Source: Bacillota bacterium (GTDB lineage Bacteria > Bacillota > TC1). Taken from it: a stretch of 64,000 nt of DNA. The stretch lies in the NCBI GenBank assembly GCA_024635925.1, contig JAGXHY010000016.1, forward strand, positions 1 through 64,000. Reading direction: 5' to 3'. Below are positions 45,844-55,445 of this stretch, one piece after another (positions within the stretch are counted from its first letter, which is position 1; each line of letters opens with the position of its first letter). A program made the position numbers and the translations under genes. The notes below the pieces were generated by a model that saw only the letters and a list, made by a program, of their open reading frames with translations, was not told the origin of the DNA and ran no database searches.

Positions 45844-46716
45844 ATGAATGATACAATACTAGTTTTTATAATATTGCATTATAAAAACATTAAAGACACT
45901 CTTGAATGTATTGAGTCAATTAGAAATCTAAATTTATCAAATTCTAAAATAGTTGTTGTTGAAAATGGTTCTAATGATTCGAGTACAGAAGAATTGAATC
46001 AGTTAAATTCAACAATAGATATAATAATTAATGATGAAAACTATGGTTTTGCTAAGGGAAACAATATAGGTATAAGTTTTGCAAAAGAAAAATACAAACC
46101 CAAATATTACGTCGTAATAAACAATGATATAATAATAAATGACAGTAATATTTTAGATGAAATAACAAAAACATATTATGAATATAATTTTGATGTGTTG
46201 GGATCTAAAATAATCGCAAAGAATGGAATCAATCAAAACCCTAACTTTTTAGTACTAACAACATTGCAAAGTATTAGCCGACATTTATTACACCTACATT
46301 TAATCAGTTTTCTTAATATGGTTGGACTATATGAATATTTTAGAAAACTGAAAAGAAGTAAGATTTCCAAAGGTGAACCGGAAAGTATTGATGTTTTTTT
46401 AGAGGGAGTTCCACTACATGGTTCAGCTCTGATTTTTTCAGAAAAATACATTAATAAATATCAAATGCCCTTTCATGAAGATACATTTCTTTATGGTGAA
46501 GAGGAATTTTTATATTATCGGAAAATCAGAGATAACTTGAAGTTTATATATTCTCCCAATATTACCGTATATCATAAAGAAGATGCATCATTAAATAATA
46601 TTTATAATAATAACAAACAAAAACTTGAATTTATCGTTAAGCATAGTAAAAAATCATTGTTAAAACTAATTTTCCTGATAATTTCTAATAAAATGGGTGG
46701 GCGAAAAAATGAATGA
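45844..46716 (+). CDS. GT2 glycosyltransferase
   Basis: 290 residues: LVFIILHYKNIKDTLECIESI, VVVENGSNDSSTEEL, NYGFAKGNNIGI, VVINNDIII and a later FHEDTFLYGEEEFLYYRK (acid-rich acceptor block). It is similar in plan to the 43750 protein but diverged. The last 8 bp overlap the next glycosyltransferase start. Confidence 0.88.
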   Translation: MNDTILVFIILHYKNIKDTLECIESIRNLNLSNSKIVVVENGSNDSSTEELNQLNSTIDIIINDENYGFAKGNNIGISFAKEKYKPKYYVVINNDIIINDSNILDEITKTYYEYNFDVLGSKIIAKNGINQNPNFLVLTTLQSISRHLLHLHLISFLNMVGLYEYFRKLKRSKISKGEPESIDVFLEGVPLHGSALIFSEKYINKYQMPFHEDTFLYGEEEFLYYRKIRDNLKFIYSPNITVYHKEDASLNNIYNNNKQKLEFIVKHSKKSLLKLIFLIISNKMGGRKNE

Positions 46717-47614
46717 TTTAGTTAGTATAATAATTCCAACATACAATAGAGCTTTATATATTGATAGAGCTATTGAAAGTATTTTGAATCAATCATATAA
46801 GAATATCGAAATAATTATTGTTGATGATAACGGTTTAGGTTCTGAAAATCAGAAGAACACTGAGAAATCACTTGAGAAATATGCTGAAAATCCTAAAATT
46901 AAGCTTATTATAAATAGTGAAAATATTGGAGGTGCAGAATCAAGGAATAATGGTTTCAAGCACTCCACTGGAAAATTTATTTCTTTTCTAGATGATGATG
47001 ACACTTATGATAAAAATAAAATCATGGAGCAAATAAAACTTATTGAAAATGATCAAACTATTGACGTTTGTTACTGTGGAATGTCATATTTAGATATCAG
47101 TGGTAAAAAAGTGGGTAAGAGAAATCACTATTTAGAAGGATCAACTGACCTAATTAATAGGCATATTTATAGACCAATTACTGGAACTCCTACATTATTA
47201 ATGAAAAGAAATGTGTTTAATAGTATCGATGGATTTGATAGTTTAAAAAGGTATCAAGACGCAAACATAATATTTAAATTACTAGCTAATGGTTTTATTT
47301 TCAAATGTGTTGAAGAAGAATTAGTTAACGTATATTTGCATCAGGAAGATAGGATAACTAATCCGAAAACAAGAATTAAATTTGAATATGAGTATATAAA
47401 GAATTGTTTTATGTATTTGGATAAACTATCTTACAAAAGTTCTAAATTATTGCTGGATAAATATCATATGTTGAAAATACTGTCTAAGAAACAAAAAGGA
47501 TCGAAAAAAATTTTAACTATAGTTATAACGCTTAGATTAAGACTTTTGAATTGGATGAATTTTTTGGGATTAGCAAATTATATAAAAATAACTTTATATA
47601 GTAACGATAATTAA
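46709..47614 (+). CDS. GT2 glycosyltransferase
   Basis: About 301 residues with classical GT2 motifs VSIIIPTYNRALYIDRAIESILNQSYKNIEIIIVDDNG, GGAESRNNGFKHSTGKFISFLDDDDTYDKNK (DDD metal motif) and FDSLKRYQDANIIFKLL. The start at 46709 follows GGTGGG by 7 nt. It belongs to the EpsE/EpsH-like capsular glycosyltransferases. Confidence 0.9.
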   Translation: MNDLVSIIIPTYNRALYIDRAIESILNQSYKNIEIIIVDDNGLGSENQKNTEKSLEKYAENPKIKLIINSENIGGAESRNNGFKHSTGKFISFLDDDDTYDKNKIMEQIKLIENDQTIDVCYCGMSYLDISGKKVGKRNHYLEGSTDLINRHIYRPITGTPTLLMKRNVFNSIDGFDSLKRYQDANIIFKLLANGFIFKCVEEELVNVYLHQEDRITNPKTRIKFEYEYIKNCFMYLDKLSYKSSKLLLDKYHMLKILSKKQKGSKKILTIVITLRLRLLNWMNFLGLANYIKITLYSNDN

Positions 47615-47628
47615 AAGGAGGAGGGTAT

Positions 47629-48696
47629 TTGATTTATGCATTAACAATTTTCACTCTGCTTTATGCAATATATGCAATTGCACAGAAAAGAAAAGCTTAC
47701 TTGTTATTATTGGTGACGATGTTAATTATATCTATGGGGAACTTTTTTAATGCCGATTATTCAACGTATGAAAGGATGTACAATAATATTGAATACTCTA
47801 GGCTAGAACCTGGTTATTCTCTTTTAATGTCTTTAGGAAAGTCACTAGGACTATCATATAATTTTTTTGTAGCAATAATCATACTATTAGGATTTTTGCT
47901 CATTCTTAGATCATTTCATAGCATAAAAACAATCAATTATATATTAGTAGCGTATTTGTTTTATCCTTTTCTTTTAGATGTTACTCAATTAAGATTTTTT
48001 TTGAGTGTTGCAATATTTATTTATTTTACTAAATATCTATTAAATACTGATAGAGCAAGCACAATAAAATATATATTAGGCATATTGATATCTGCATCAA
48101 TTCACGTAACAGGTCTTTTTTACCTCGTATTTCTGGTCCTTAAAATGAAAAACTATTCATTAAAGAAATTAATTCAACTTATTATCATTATTTTAGCAGT
48201 TTCTTCGGTATTGATTATTATAGTTAATAATAATCAAATACCTTTTATACTCAGAATTTTGGAATCTTTAAATAAAGAAATATATTATGTGTATTTTGAA
48301 ACAAAAGTCAATTTAGGATTTTTTATTCCGATTTTCTATTATTTAACTAGTATTTATTTATTAAAAAAGTCAGCATTAATTTTAAGAAAAAATGAAAATT
48401 TACAAGAAGCTAAATTTGCGGACTTAGTTTTAGGAATGCATATTGTTAGCGTGATATTATTCCCATTATTTTTAATTAGCTTGCAATTTGTTCGCTTCTA
48501 TCGTAGTTTAGCTTTATTAAAATATGCTGTTTTCTCAATTACTGATTCAAAACTTAGAAAAAAAACTAAATCAAGGTATGTTTATAATTTTCAAGTAATA
48601 ATTTTTATAATAATAAATTTTATTTTTGAAATCCTGTTACAGGACAGGTTTATGCGGGTATTCTTACCTATTTTTGAAAATAATATATTTTTTTAA
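47629..48696 (+). CDS. O-antigen/exopolysaccharide polymerase (Wzy, EpsG-like)
   Basis: 355 residues, TTG start after AAGGAGGAGGG. It has about ten hydrophobic segments. EPGYSLLMSLGKSLGLSYNFFVAIII and the later DVTQLRFFLSVAIFIYF are the EpsG-family (E-P-G-Y, Q-x-R-F) features. It joins lipid-linked repeat units outside the membrane. Sequence identity in this family is low, so the call rests on layout, these motifs and context. Confidence 0.82.
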   Translation: MIYALTIFTLLYAIYAIAQKRKAYLLLLVTMLIISMGNFFNADYSTYERMYNNIEYSRLEPGYSLLMSLGKSLGLSYNFFVAIIILLGFLLILRSFHSIKTINYILVAYLFYPFLLDVTQLRFFLSVAIFIYFTKYLLNTDRASTIKYILGILISASIHVTGLFYLVFLVLKMKNYSLKKLIQLIIIILAVSSVLIIIVNNNQIPFILRILESLNKEIYYVYFETKVNLGFFIPIFYYLTSIYLLKKSALILRKNENLQEAKFADLVLGMHIVSVILFPLFLISLQFVRFYRSLALLKYAVFSITDSKLRKKTKSRYVYNFQVIIFIIINFIFEILLQDRFMRVFLPIFENNIFF

Positions 48697-48779
48697 TTAA
48701 GTTAGATAGTACTTAATCTATATACATAAATATATTTACAAATGCAATAAATAAAAATTATATTAGGAGGTTTACAAAT

Positions 48780-49664
48780 ATGAAAGGAATTATTTTAGCA
48801 GGAGGATCTGGATCAAGACTTTATCCATTAACCATGGTAACTAGTAAACAACTATTGCCAGTATATGATAAACCTATGATTTACTATCCCCTTTCAGTTT
48901 TAATGTTAGCTGAAATAAAGGATATACTGATTATATCAACACCAACTGATTTACCAAATTTTAAGAAATTATTAGGTGATGGTAGTGAGTTTGGTATAAA
49001 TTTATCTTATGCTGAACAACCTTCACCAGATGGATTAGCACAAGCATTTATTATTGGTGAAGAATTTATAGGTGATGATAATGTAGCTATGATATTAGGG
49101 GATAACATTTATTATGGAAATGGGTTTACATCTATTTTAAAGGAAGCAGTTAACAATGCAGAAAATGGGAAAGCAACTATATTTGGATATTATGTCCATG
49201 ATCCAGAAAGATTTGGGATAGTTGAATTTGATGATGATGGAAAAGTGATTTCAGTAGAAGAAAAGCCGGAAAATCCTAAATCAAATTATTGTATAACAGG
49301 ACTTTATTTTTATGATAATAGAGTAGTAGAATTAGCTAAAAAAGTTAAGCCATCCCACAGAGGTGAGTTAGAAATAACTGATTTAAATCGACTATATTTA
49401 GAAAATGAAACACTTAACGTTAAGTTACTTGGTAGAGGATTTGCATGGCTTGATACAGGTACAATGGATAGCTTAGTAGAAGCAGCAGAGTTTGTTCAAA
49501 TAGTTGAAAAAAGACAAAGTATAAAAATCTCAGCTCTTGAAGAAATTGCATATCATAATAAATGGATTAATAAAGAAAAGTTATTATTATCAGCTAAAAA
49601 ATATGGAAAATCACCTTATGGTGATCATTTAAAAAAAGTGGCTGAAGAAGATATAAGATATTAA
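48780..49664 (+). CDS. rfbA: Glucose-1-phosphate thymidylyltransferase
   Basis: 294 residues: [39 protein letters not shown] is the RfbA/RmlA nucleotide-binding N-terminus. LGDNIYYG, the [21 protein letters not shown] segment and [12 protein letters not shown] follow. First enzyme of dTDP-L-rhamnose synthesis. Strong AGGAGG site. Confidence 0.97.
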   Translation: MKGIILAGGSGSRLYPLTMVTSKQLLPVYDKPMIYYPLSVLMLAEIKDILIISTPTDLPNFKKLLGDGSEFGINLSYAEQPSPDGLAQAFIIGEEFIGDDNVAMILGDNIYYGNGFTSILKEAVNNAENGKATIFGYYVHDPERFGIVEFDDDGKVISVEEKPENPKSNYCITGLYFYDNRVVELAKKVKPSHRGELEITDLNRLYLENETLNVKLLGRGFAWLDTGTMDSLVEAAEFVQIVEKRQSIKISALEEIAYHNKWINKEKLLLSAKKYGKSPYGDHLKKVAEEDIRY

Positions 49665-49678
49665 GTGAGGGATATATT

Positions 49679-51067
49679 ATGACTATTACCAAAACTGAAA
49701 TTGAAGATGTTTTAATAATTGAACCAAAAGTTTTTGGGGACAATAGGGGCTGGTTTACAGAGTCCTACTCTAAAGTAAAATTACAAGAATTTGGGTTGGA
49801 TATTGAATTTATTCAAGACAACCATTCAATGTCATCTCAAAAAGGTACACTTAGAGGTCTTCATTTTCAAACTAATCCTAAAGCACAAACAAAATTAGTT
49901 AGATGTACTATAGGGAGGATTTTAGATGTGGCAGTTGATCTTAGAAAAGGATCATCTACATATAAAAAATGGGTAGCTGTAGAATTATCTGCAGATAATA
50001 AAAAAGAGCTTCTTGTTCCTAAAGGGTTTGCACATGGATTTGTTACTTTAACTGATAATGCTGAAGTACAATATAAAGTTGATGAATATTATTCACCTCA
50101 ATGTGACAGAAGTATTAGATTTGATGATCCAAATATTGGTGTGGATTGGAATTTTATTAATCCGGTTTTATCTGAAAAAGACTCTAAAGCACCTTTTTTA
50201 AAAGATTGTGATATTAATTTTTCTGTTAAAGTTTTAGTTACAGGTGCTAATGGTCAACTCGGCTATGATATGCTAAAAAAACTTAATGAAGTAGGGATAG
50301 AAACTATAGCTTCTACTAGAGAAGACTTTGACCTTACCGATTATGATAGTACAAATGCTTATATAAAAAGTTGTAAACCAGATATCATAATCCACTGTGC
50401 TGCATATACGGCGGTTGATAAAGCTGAGGATGAGAAAGAAAAATGTTATAAAGTTAATGTGGAAGGAACTAGAAATATCGCTTTGGCAGCAAAAGATATT
50501 GATTCAAAGGTGGTTTATATTAGTACTGATTATGTTTTTGATGGAAAGGATGAAGCCCCTTACAAAGAAGATGAGTCTACAAATCCGGTTAATTATTATG
50601 GTTATACAAAAGCGCAAGGTGAAAAAATTATTCAAGACTTATTAGAAAAATACTATATTGTAAGAACATCATGGGTTTTTGGTGCGAATGGTAATAATTT
50701 TGTTAAAACTATGCTTAGATTATCTGAATCAAGAGATGAATTAAGTGTAGTATCTGATCAGATTGGATCCCCAACATACACAAAAGATTTAGCTGATTTT
50801 ATTTTTGATTTAATTCAAACTGATAATTATGGGATTTATCATGGAGTGAATGAAGGATATTGTAATTGGAGTGAATTTGCGGAAGAAATATTTAGTATAG
50901 CTGGGAAAAAAGTAAAGGTGCATCCAATTAAATCTATTGAATATCCTACTAAGGCGAGTAGACCTTATAATTCTAGGCTTTCAAAAAAAAGGATGGATTC
51001 AGCTGGTCTTAAAAGGTTACCTGATTGGAAGGATGCATTAAATAGGTTTTTAAGTGAAATAATATAG
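49679..51067 (+). CDS. dTDP-4-keto-rhamnose 3,5-epimerase fused to the reductase (RfbC-RfbD)
   Basis: 462 residues. Residues 1 to about 180 are RfbC: GDNRGWFTESYS, QDNHSMSSQKGTLRGLHFQ (catalytic His) and VPKGFAHGFVTL. From about residue 184 RfbD follows: VLVTGANGQLGYDM, STDYVFDG, YYGYTKAQGE (Y-x3-K) and RTSWVFG. The two consecutive steps of dTDP-L-rhamnose synthesis are on one chain. Such fusions are known in some Firmicutes, so this one is not novel by itself. Confidence 0.95.
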   Translation: MTITKTEIEDVLIIEPKVFGDNRGWFTESYSKVKLQEFGLDIEFIQDNHSMSSQKGTLRGLHFQTNPKAQTKLVRCTIGRILDVAVDLRKGSSTYKKWVAVELSADNKKELLVPKGFAHGFVTLTDNAEVQYKVDEYYSPQCDRSIRFDDPNIGVDWNFINPVLSEKDSKAPFLKDCDINFSVKVLVTGANGQLGYDMLKKLNEVGIETIASTREDFDLTDYDSTNAYIKSCKPDIIIHCAAYTAVDKAEDEKEKCYKVNVEGTRNIALAAKDIDSKVVYISTDYVFDGKDEAPYKEDESTNPVNYYGYTKAQGEKIIQDLLEKYYIVRTSWVFGANGNNFVKTMLRLSESRDELSVVSDQIGSPTYTKDLADFIFDLIQTDNYGIYHGVNEGYCNWSEFAEEIFSIAGKKVKVHPIKSIEYPTKASRPYNSRLSKKRMDSAGLKRLPDWKDALNRFLSEII

Positions 51068-51084
51068 CAAATGAGGTTGATATT

Positions 51085-52503
51085 TTGAACAATAAGACAA
51101 TTAGTTTTATGAAAAATATGTCCTATACATTTACATCAAATTTAATAGCTTTAATAGTATCAACTTTGGTCATATTGATAATACCTAAATTAATTGGTAT
51201 TGAAGAATATGGTTATTTGCAACTATATATGTTCTATTCTGCTTATGTTGGATTTATGCATTTTGGGTGGAATGATGGAATTTATTTAAGATATGGTGGG
51301 GACAATTATAAAGATTTAGATAAAAAATTATTTTTTTCTCAGTTTATTATGCTTTTAATAAGTCAGATTAGTATTGCTTTAATAATATTGTTTGTTTCTA
51401 ATTTGTTTATTATTAATGTTGACAGAAGTTTTATTATTAGAATGGTGGCTATTTCACTTATTATTGTTAATATGAGAATAATGTTACTGTTTATTTTGCA
51501 ATCAACAAATCGTATTAGAGAATATGCAAAAATAACTATGGCAGATAGGGTTATATATATTACTCTAATTATTACTTTTCTATTATTTGGTATAAGAGAC
51601 TATAAAATACTTATTGTTGCAGACCTAATAGGTAAAGGGTTATCATTAACATTTGCAATAATAAGTTGTAAGGAAATTGTACTTAATAAATTAAGAGATT
51701 TTCATTTAAATTTTAAAGAGATGTTTACAAATATAAATGTCGGAATTAAATTGATGATAGCCAATATTGGAAGTATGCTAATCATTGGTATTGTTAGATT
51801 TGGAATTGAAAGAAATTGGGATGTGGCAACATTTGGTAAAATATCATTAACTTTAAGCATATCAAACATGACAATGATATTTATAAATGCAGTTGGAATA
51901 ATTTTGTTTCCATTACTTCGAAGAACAAATAAAGATAAGTTATCTTATATTTATTTTGTAATGAGGGATTTCTTGTTGGTATTATTGCTAGGATTTTTAA
52001 TAACATATTATCCATTAAAAGTTTTGCTTTCTGTTTGGTTACCACAGTATTCTGGAAGTTTTATATATATGGCCTTACTTTTTCCGATAGTAGTATTTGA
52101 AGGTAAAATGGCATTATTAATAAATACATATCTTAAAACCCTTAGGGAAGAAAAAACTATGTTATGGATAAATGTTTTGTCTATGTTCCTTAGTCTTGTA
52201 TTAACTTTTGTAACTACTCAGTTATTTAATAATCTTGATTTGACAGTAATTAGTATAGTAGTATTATTAGCGATAAGATCTGTAGTGGCAGAGGTATTTT
52301 TAGCGAAGAAAATGAAAATTAATATAAAAAAAGATATTATATATGAGCTTGTCATAGTTACAATATTCATGTCATCAGGATGGTTTATTAATTCAATATA
52401 TTCAATGTTAGTATATAGCATAGCTTATATTGTTTATATTTTATTAAAACGTAGAGATATTAAACGATCATTTGAGTCAATGAAAAAATTAATTAAATCA
52501 TAA
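51085..52503 (+). CDS. Polysaccharide flippase (Wzx)
   Basis: 472 residues with about 12-14 hydrophobic segments, TTG start. The N-terminus NMSYTFTSNLIALIVSTLVILIIPKLIGIEEYGYLQL is typical of the MATE/MOP polysaccharide flippases. It moves the lipid-linked repeat across the membrane. Its 3' end (52372-52419) is identical over 48 bases to a stray fragment at 54944-54991. Confidence 0.92.
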   Translation: MNNKTISFMKNMSYTFTSNLIALIVSTLVILIIPKLIGIEEYGYLQLYMFYSAYVGFMHFGWNDGIYLRYGGDNYKDLDKKLFFSQFIMLLISQISIALIILFVSNLFIINVDRSFIIRMVAISLIIVNMRIMLLFILQSTNRIREYAKITMADRVIYITLIITFLLFGIRDYKILIVADLIGKGLSLTFAIISCKEIVLNKLRDFHLNFKEMFTNINVGIKLMIANIGSMLIIGIVRFGIERNWDVATFGKISLTLSISNMTMIFINAVGIILFPLLRRTNKDKLSYIYFVMRDFLLVLLLGFLITYYPLKVLLSVWLPQYSGSFIYMALLFPIVVFEGKMALLINTYLKTLREEKTMLWINVLSMFLSLVLTFVTTQLFNNLDLTVISIVVLLAIRSVVAEVFLAKKMKINIKKDIIYELVIVTIFMSSGWFINSIYSMLVYSIAYIVYILLKRRDIKRSFESMKKLIKS

Positions 52504-52518
52504 AGGAGGATAAATAAA

Positions 52519-53568
52519 ATGAAAACAATTTTAGTAACTGGTGGTGCAGGATTTATAGGGAGCAACTTTGTTAAGCTAATGCTTAATAAACATCCTGATT
52601 ACAAAATAATAAATGTTGATGCATTAACTTATGCAGGAAACCTTGAGAACCTTGTAGACATTAAAGATAATAAAAACTATGAGTTTATTAAAGCAGATAT
52701 TAGAGATAGAGCAAAAATAGAAGAAATATTTGCTGAAAATGATATTATGTTTGTTGTAAATTTTGCTGCTGAATCTCATGTAGATAGAAGTATTGAAGAA
52801 CCTGAAGTTTTTTTAACAACAAATATTCTTGGAACTCAAGTTCTTTTAGATACAGCAAAGAAATATTGGAAAATCAATCCAACTGATAAGTATTGTAAAA
52901 AATACAAAGAAGGGGTTAAATTCCTTCAAGTTTCTACAGATGAAGTTTATGGAGCTCTTGGAGATACTGGAATGTTTGTTGAAACTATGCCTCTTAAACC
53001 AAACAGTCCATATTCAGCATCAAAAGCTAGTGCTGATTTAATAGTAAGAGCATACAACGAAACATTTTGCTTGCCTGTTAATATTACTAGATGTAGTAAT
53101 AACTATGGGCCATATCAATTCCCGGAAAAATTAATACCTTTAATGATAAATAATTGTACAAATGAAAAAGATTTGCCAGTTTATGGGGATGGAATGCAAA
53201 TAAGAGATTGGTTACATGTGTCTGATCACTGTAATGCAATTGATGTTGTTCTACAAAAAGGTAAAGATGGTGAAGTATATAATATAGGTGGAAATAATGA
53301 AAAAGCAAATATTGAAATAGTAAATCTATTAATTAAGTCACTTGGAAAATCAACAGATTTAATTAAGTATGTAAAAGATAGGCCTGGACATGATAGAAGG
53401 TATGCAATTGATAATACAAAAATTACAACTGAATTAGGTTGGGAACCAGCATATACTTTTGAGGAAGGTATGGCTGAAACAATAGAGTGGTATATAGCTA
53501 ATAAAGAATGGATGGAAAATGTTTTATCAGGAGAATATTCGTCATATTATGAAAAAATGTATTTATAA
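52519..53568 (+). CDS. rfbB: dTDP-glucose 4,6-dehydratase
   Basis: 349 residues: ILVTGGAGFIGSNFV, NVDALTYAGNLENL, FAAESHVDRSIEEP, the catalytic STDEVYG region, SPYSASKASADL (Y-x3-K) and RCSNNYGPYQFPEKLIP. Second enzyme of dTDP-L-rhamnose synthesis, completing the set with rfbA and rfbC-D. Last intact gene of block A. Confidence 0.97.
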   Translation: MKTILVTGGAGFIGSNFVKLMLNKHPDYKIINVDALTYAGNLENLVDIKDNKNYEFIKADIRDRAKIEEIFAENDIMFVVNFAAESHVDRSIEEPEVFLTTNILGTQVLLDTAKKYWKINPTDKYCKKYKEGVKFLQVSTDEVYGALGDTGMFVETMPLKPNSPYSASKASADLIVRAYNETFCLPVNITRCSNNYGPYQFPEKLIPLMINNCTNEKDLPVYGDGMQIRDWLHVSDHCNAIDVVLQKGKDGEVYNIGGNNEKANIEIVNLLIKSLGKSTDLIKYVKDRPGHDRRYAIDNTKITTELGWEPAYTFEEGMAETIEWYIANKEWMENVLSGEYSSYYEKMYL

Positions 53569-53643
53569 GATTAGCTAATTAATACTTTAAAATATTTAGT
53601 TGATTATTAGTGTTTACATATAATTAGCCATTTTTAAAAGACG

Positions 53644-53766
53644 GTACAAATAATATTAGCAGTTTTAGGTGCAATATTGTTAGCTACAGGTTTAGTTGGA
53701 TTTTGTCCTTTATACAAGATTTTAAAAATAAATACTAGAAACAAAAAGAATGATTCTATTAAATAG
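53644..53766 (+). pseudogene. Truncated second copy of the DUF2892 gene
   Basis: 41 codons that align with the C-terminal part of the 43027-43239 gene: VQIILAVLGAILLATGLVGF, then FCPLYKILKINTRNKKND, stop. The two differ at roughly one in five bases, so this is an old or imported paralogue. The first membrane helix and the start codon are missing; homology ends abruptly at about 53641, next to rfbB. The remnant keeps its own downstream terminator. Confidence 0.9.
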
Positions 53767-53822
53767 GAATATCTATTAATAAGTGTTTTTAAAAGTCTAA
53801 CAAAATTTAATAAGTACATTGT

Positions 53823-53860
53823 GGAATGGGTTATGTATAACAGAACTCATTTCCCTTTTT
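53823..53860 (+). terminator. Rho-independent terminator after the DUF2892 remnant
   Basis: GGAATGGGTT pairs with AACTCATTTCC (one bulged base, one G-U), then CTTTTTATTTT. Confidence 0.8.
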
Positions 53861-53926
53861 ATTTTGGATTTATACTATATAATGTCTTATTAAACGTAAT
53901 GTAAAAAGATAATAATTTTACTAATG

Positions 53927-53954
53927 TTAATAATTAATAATTAATAATTAATGA
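53927..53954. repeat. 7-bp tandem repeat (TTAATAA)
   Basis: Three exact TTAATAA units (53927-53947) followed by TTAATGA, in the leader of the truncated capD copy. Confidence 0.85.
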
Positions 53955-53987
53955 TTTCAATAAGGTATATTTGAGGGGTAATATATT

Positions 53988-54983
53988 ATGAATTTTATGA
54001 AAAATTCTCGCAAAGTAATAATGGTTTTAGTTGATTTAATATTAATAGGGGTTTCTTTTTTGAACGCTGATATTCTCATTTATAATTTTTATTCGCCAAT
54101 GACGGCTTTGTTAAATTTTGTCAGTTTTTCAAGTTTAGCTCTTTTGTCATATATCGTGGTTTTTTATTTAATGGATTTGTATAATAAGGTTTGGTTATAT
54201 GCTGGGTTGGAAGAGATCTCGAAGATTTTTTTTGCTAATCTTGTATCTATATTCGTGGTTATTCCAATATCTATGATTATTGGTGACCCATATCCTGTCA
54301 ATGTTTATATTGTTGCAGGTGTTTTGATGTTTTTGTTTTCTGGGTCTTTTAGGTTTTCTTTTAGGTTGATTAGTTGGTATAGTCGGATTGGCATGTTAAG
54401 GAAGCCTTATAAAGATGGCATGAAGAGGGTTCTTGTTATCGGTGCTGGTGCTGCTGGATCAATTTTAGTTAAGGATATGAAGTTTAATCGTAGTATAAAT
54501 TATTTGCCTGTTGGTTTTATTGATGATGATTATACTAAAATTGGTAATTATATTTCTAATATTAAGGTGGTTGGTGATAGGTATAGTGTTCCTTTTTTTG
54601 TTAAAACGCTTAGGGTTGATGTTATATTGATTGCTATTGCTACTATTGATGGTGAGAATAAGCGGGCTATTTTGGATATTTGTAAGAATACTGCTTGTGA
54701 GATTATGATACTCCCTAATTTAATGAGTATATTTAAGGAAAAGGTCAGTCTTGAAAATTTGAGGAAGATTAATATTGAGGATTTATTGGGTAGGGAGTCT
54801 GTTTTTTTGGATAAGTCTAGTATCTTGAAATATATTACTGATAAGGTTGTTTTAGTTAGTGGTGGAGCTGGTTCTATAGGCTATCAGCTTTGTAGGAATA
54901 TTTTGAAGTTTAATCCTAAGGAGTTGGTAGTTATTGATTCATATCATCAGGATGGTTTATTAATTCAATATATTCAATGTTAG
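53988..54983 (+). pseudogene. Truncated capD/flaA1-like nucleotide-sugar dehydratase
   Basis: The open frame has 331 codons. The first 318 or so align with the N-terminal half of the intact 55446-57305 protein: four membrane helices, the RVLVIGAGAAGSILVKDM CoA-binding-like domain and the opening GGAGSIGYQLCR of the catalytic domain. Homology stops at about 54943, within the first beta-alpha unit. The last dozen residues are read out of frame from a flippase gene tail. The catalytic Tyr/Lys region is absent, so no dehydratase activity is expected; the membrane/CoA-binding half could still be made, since its start has GAGGGG upstream. Confidence 0.9.
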
Positions 54984-55075
54984 TATATAGCTTAGCCTAC
55001 GTAGGTTATCTTTTATTAAAAAGAGAAGATATTAAACAAACATTTGAATCAATGAAAAAATTAATGAAAGCATAA
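54944..55075 (+). pseudogene. 3' fragment of a second wzx flippase gene
   Basis: Encodes SGWFINSIYSMLVYSLAY, then VGYLLLKREDIKQTFESMKK, matching the last 43 residues of the 51085-52503 flippase. Bases 54944-54991 are identical to 52372-52419; thereafter identity falls to about 80%. It lacks any start and is fused behind truncated capD. Confidence 0.92.
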
Positions 55076-55146
55076 GCTATATAATAATAAAAGAAATTAT
55101 AATTATAATACAATTAACGATAATTTAACATAAGCATGCTTTAGTT

Positions 55147-55155
55147 TGATATAAT
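55147..55155 (+). promoter_or_regulatory. Extended -10 promoter
   Basis: TGATATAAT (TGn plus perfect TATAAT), with TTAACA 19 bp upstream. It precedes the wzz remnant and probably now drives capD and block B. Confidence 0.5.
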
Positions 55156-55196
55156 GGAAAAGAAACTTTTGTATACTATAAGGAGAAGGAGTATTT

Positions 55197-55280
55197 ATGG
55201 AAGAGGTATCGGAGTTTGATTTACATGAATTATTGTACAGATTAAGAAAAAGATGGGTAATGATTTTAATTACACATTGA
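55197..55280 (+). pseudogene. 5' stub of a Wzz/YveK-type chain-length regulator
   Basis: ATG after AAGGAGAAGGAG, then MEEVSEFDLHELLYRLRKRW and VMILITH, stop. The start, acidic-to-basic switch and R-K-R-W entering the first membrane helix are the N-terminus of Wzz-type proteins. The rest is deleted. Confidence 0.75.
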
Positions 55281-55377
55281 ATTAAGTGATTATTTCCACT
55301 TTCATAGGTTTTCCGATTTTTTAGGTTCTGATGCTCATAGTTGTGAGGGTAGAATTCCTAGGTTGAGGAAAGGGTAA
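55270..55377 (+). pseudogene. 3' stub of a CpsB/Wzh-type tyrosine phosphatase
   Basis: In a different frame from the wzz stub: HIELSDYFHFHRFSDFLGSD, then AHSCEGRIPRLRKG, stop. F-x-G/A-S-D-A-H followed by R-x-P is the C-terminal motif of PHP-type phosphotyrosine phosphatases (CpsB, YwqE). The canonical order wzd-wze-wzh suggests one deletion removed most of three genes between 55270 and 55280. Confidence 0.6.
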
Positions 55378-55445
55378 GGTTTGTTAAGAAGGGTTTTATG
55401 GTTTAGTTTGGATTTTTATTATTATTAAGGAGAATGAACATTTTT

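Noticed and set aside
48736-48764. TTACAA, 17 bp, TATATT upstream of rfbA
   Set aside because: The -10 abuts the AGGAGG site, so a transcript from it would begin within or after the ribosome site. Block A is probably one transcript.
53988-54983. Calling the 331-codon frame a complete gene
   Set aside because: Comparison with the intact copy at 55446-57305 shows loss of the catalytic half and an out-of-frame flippase tail at its end.
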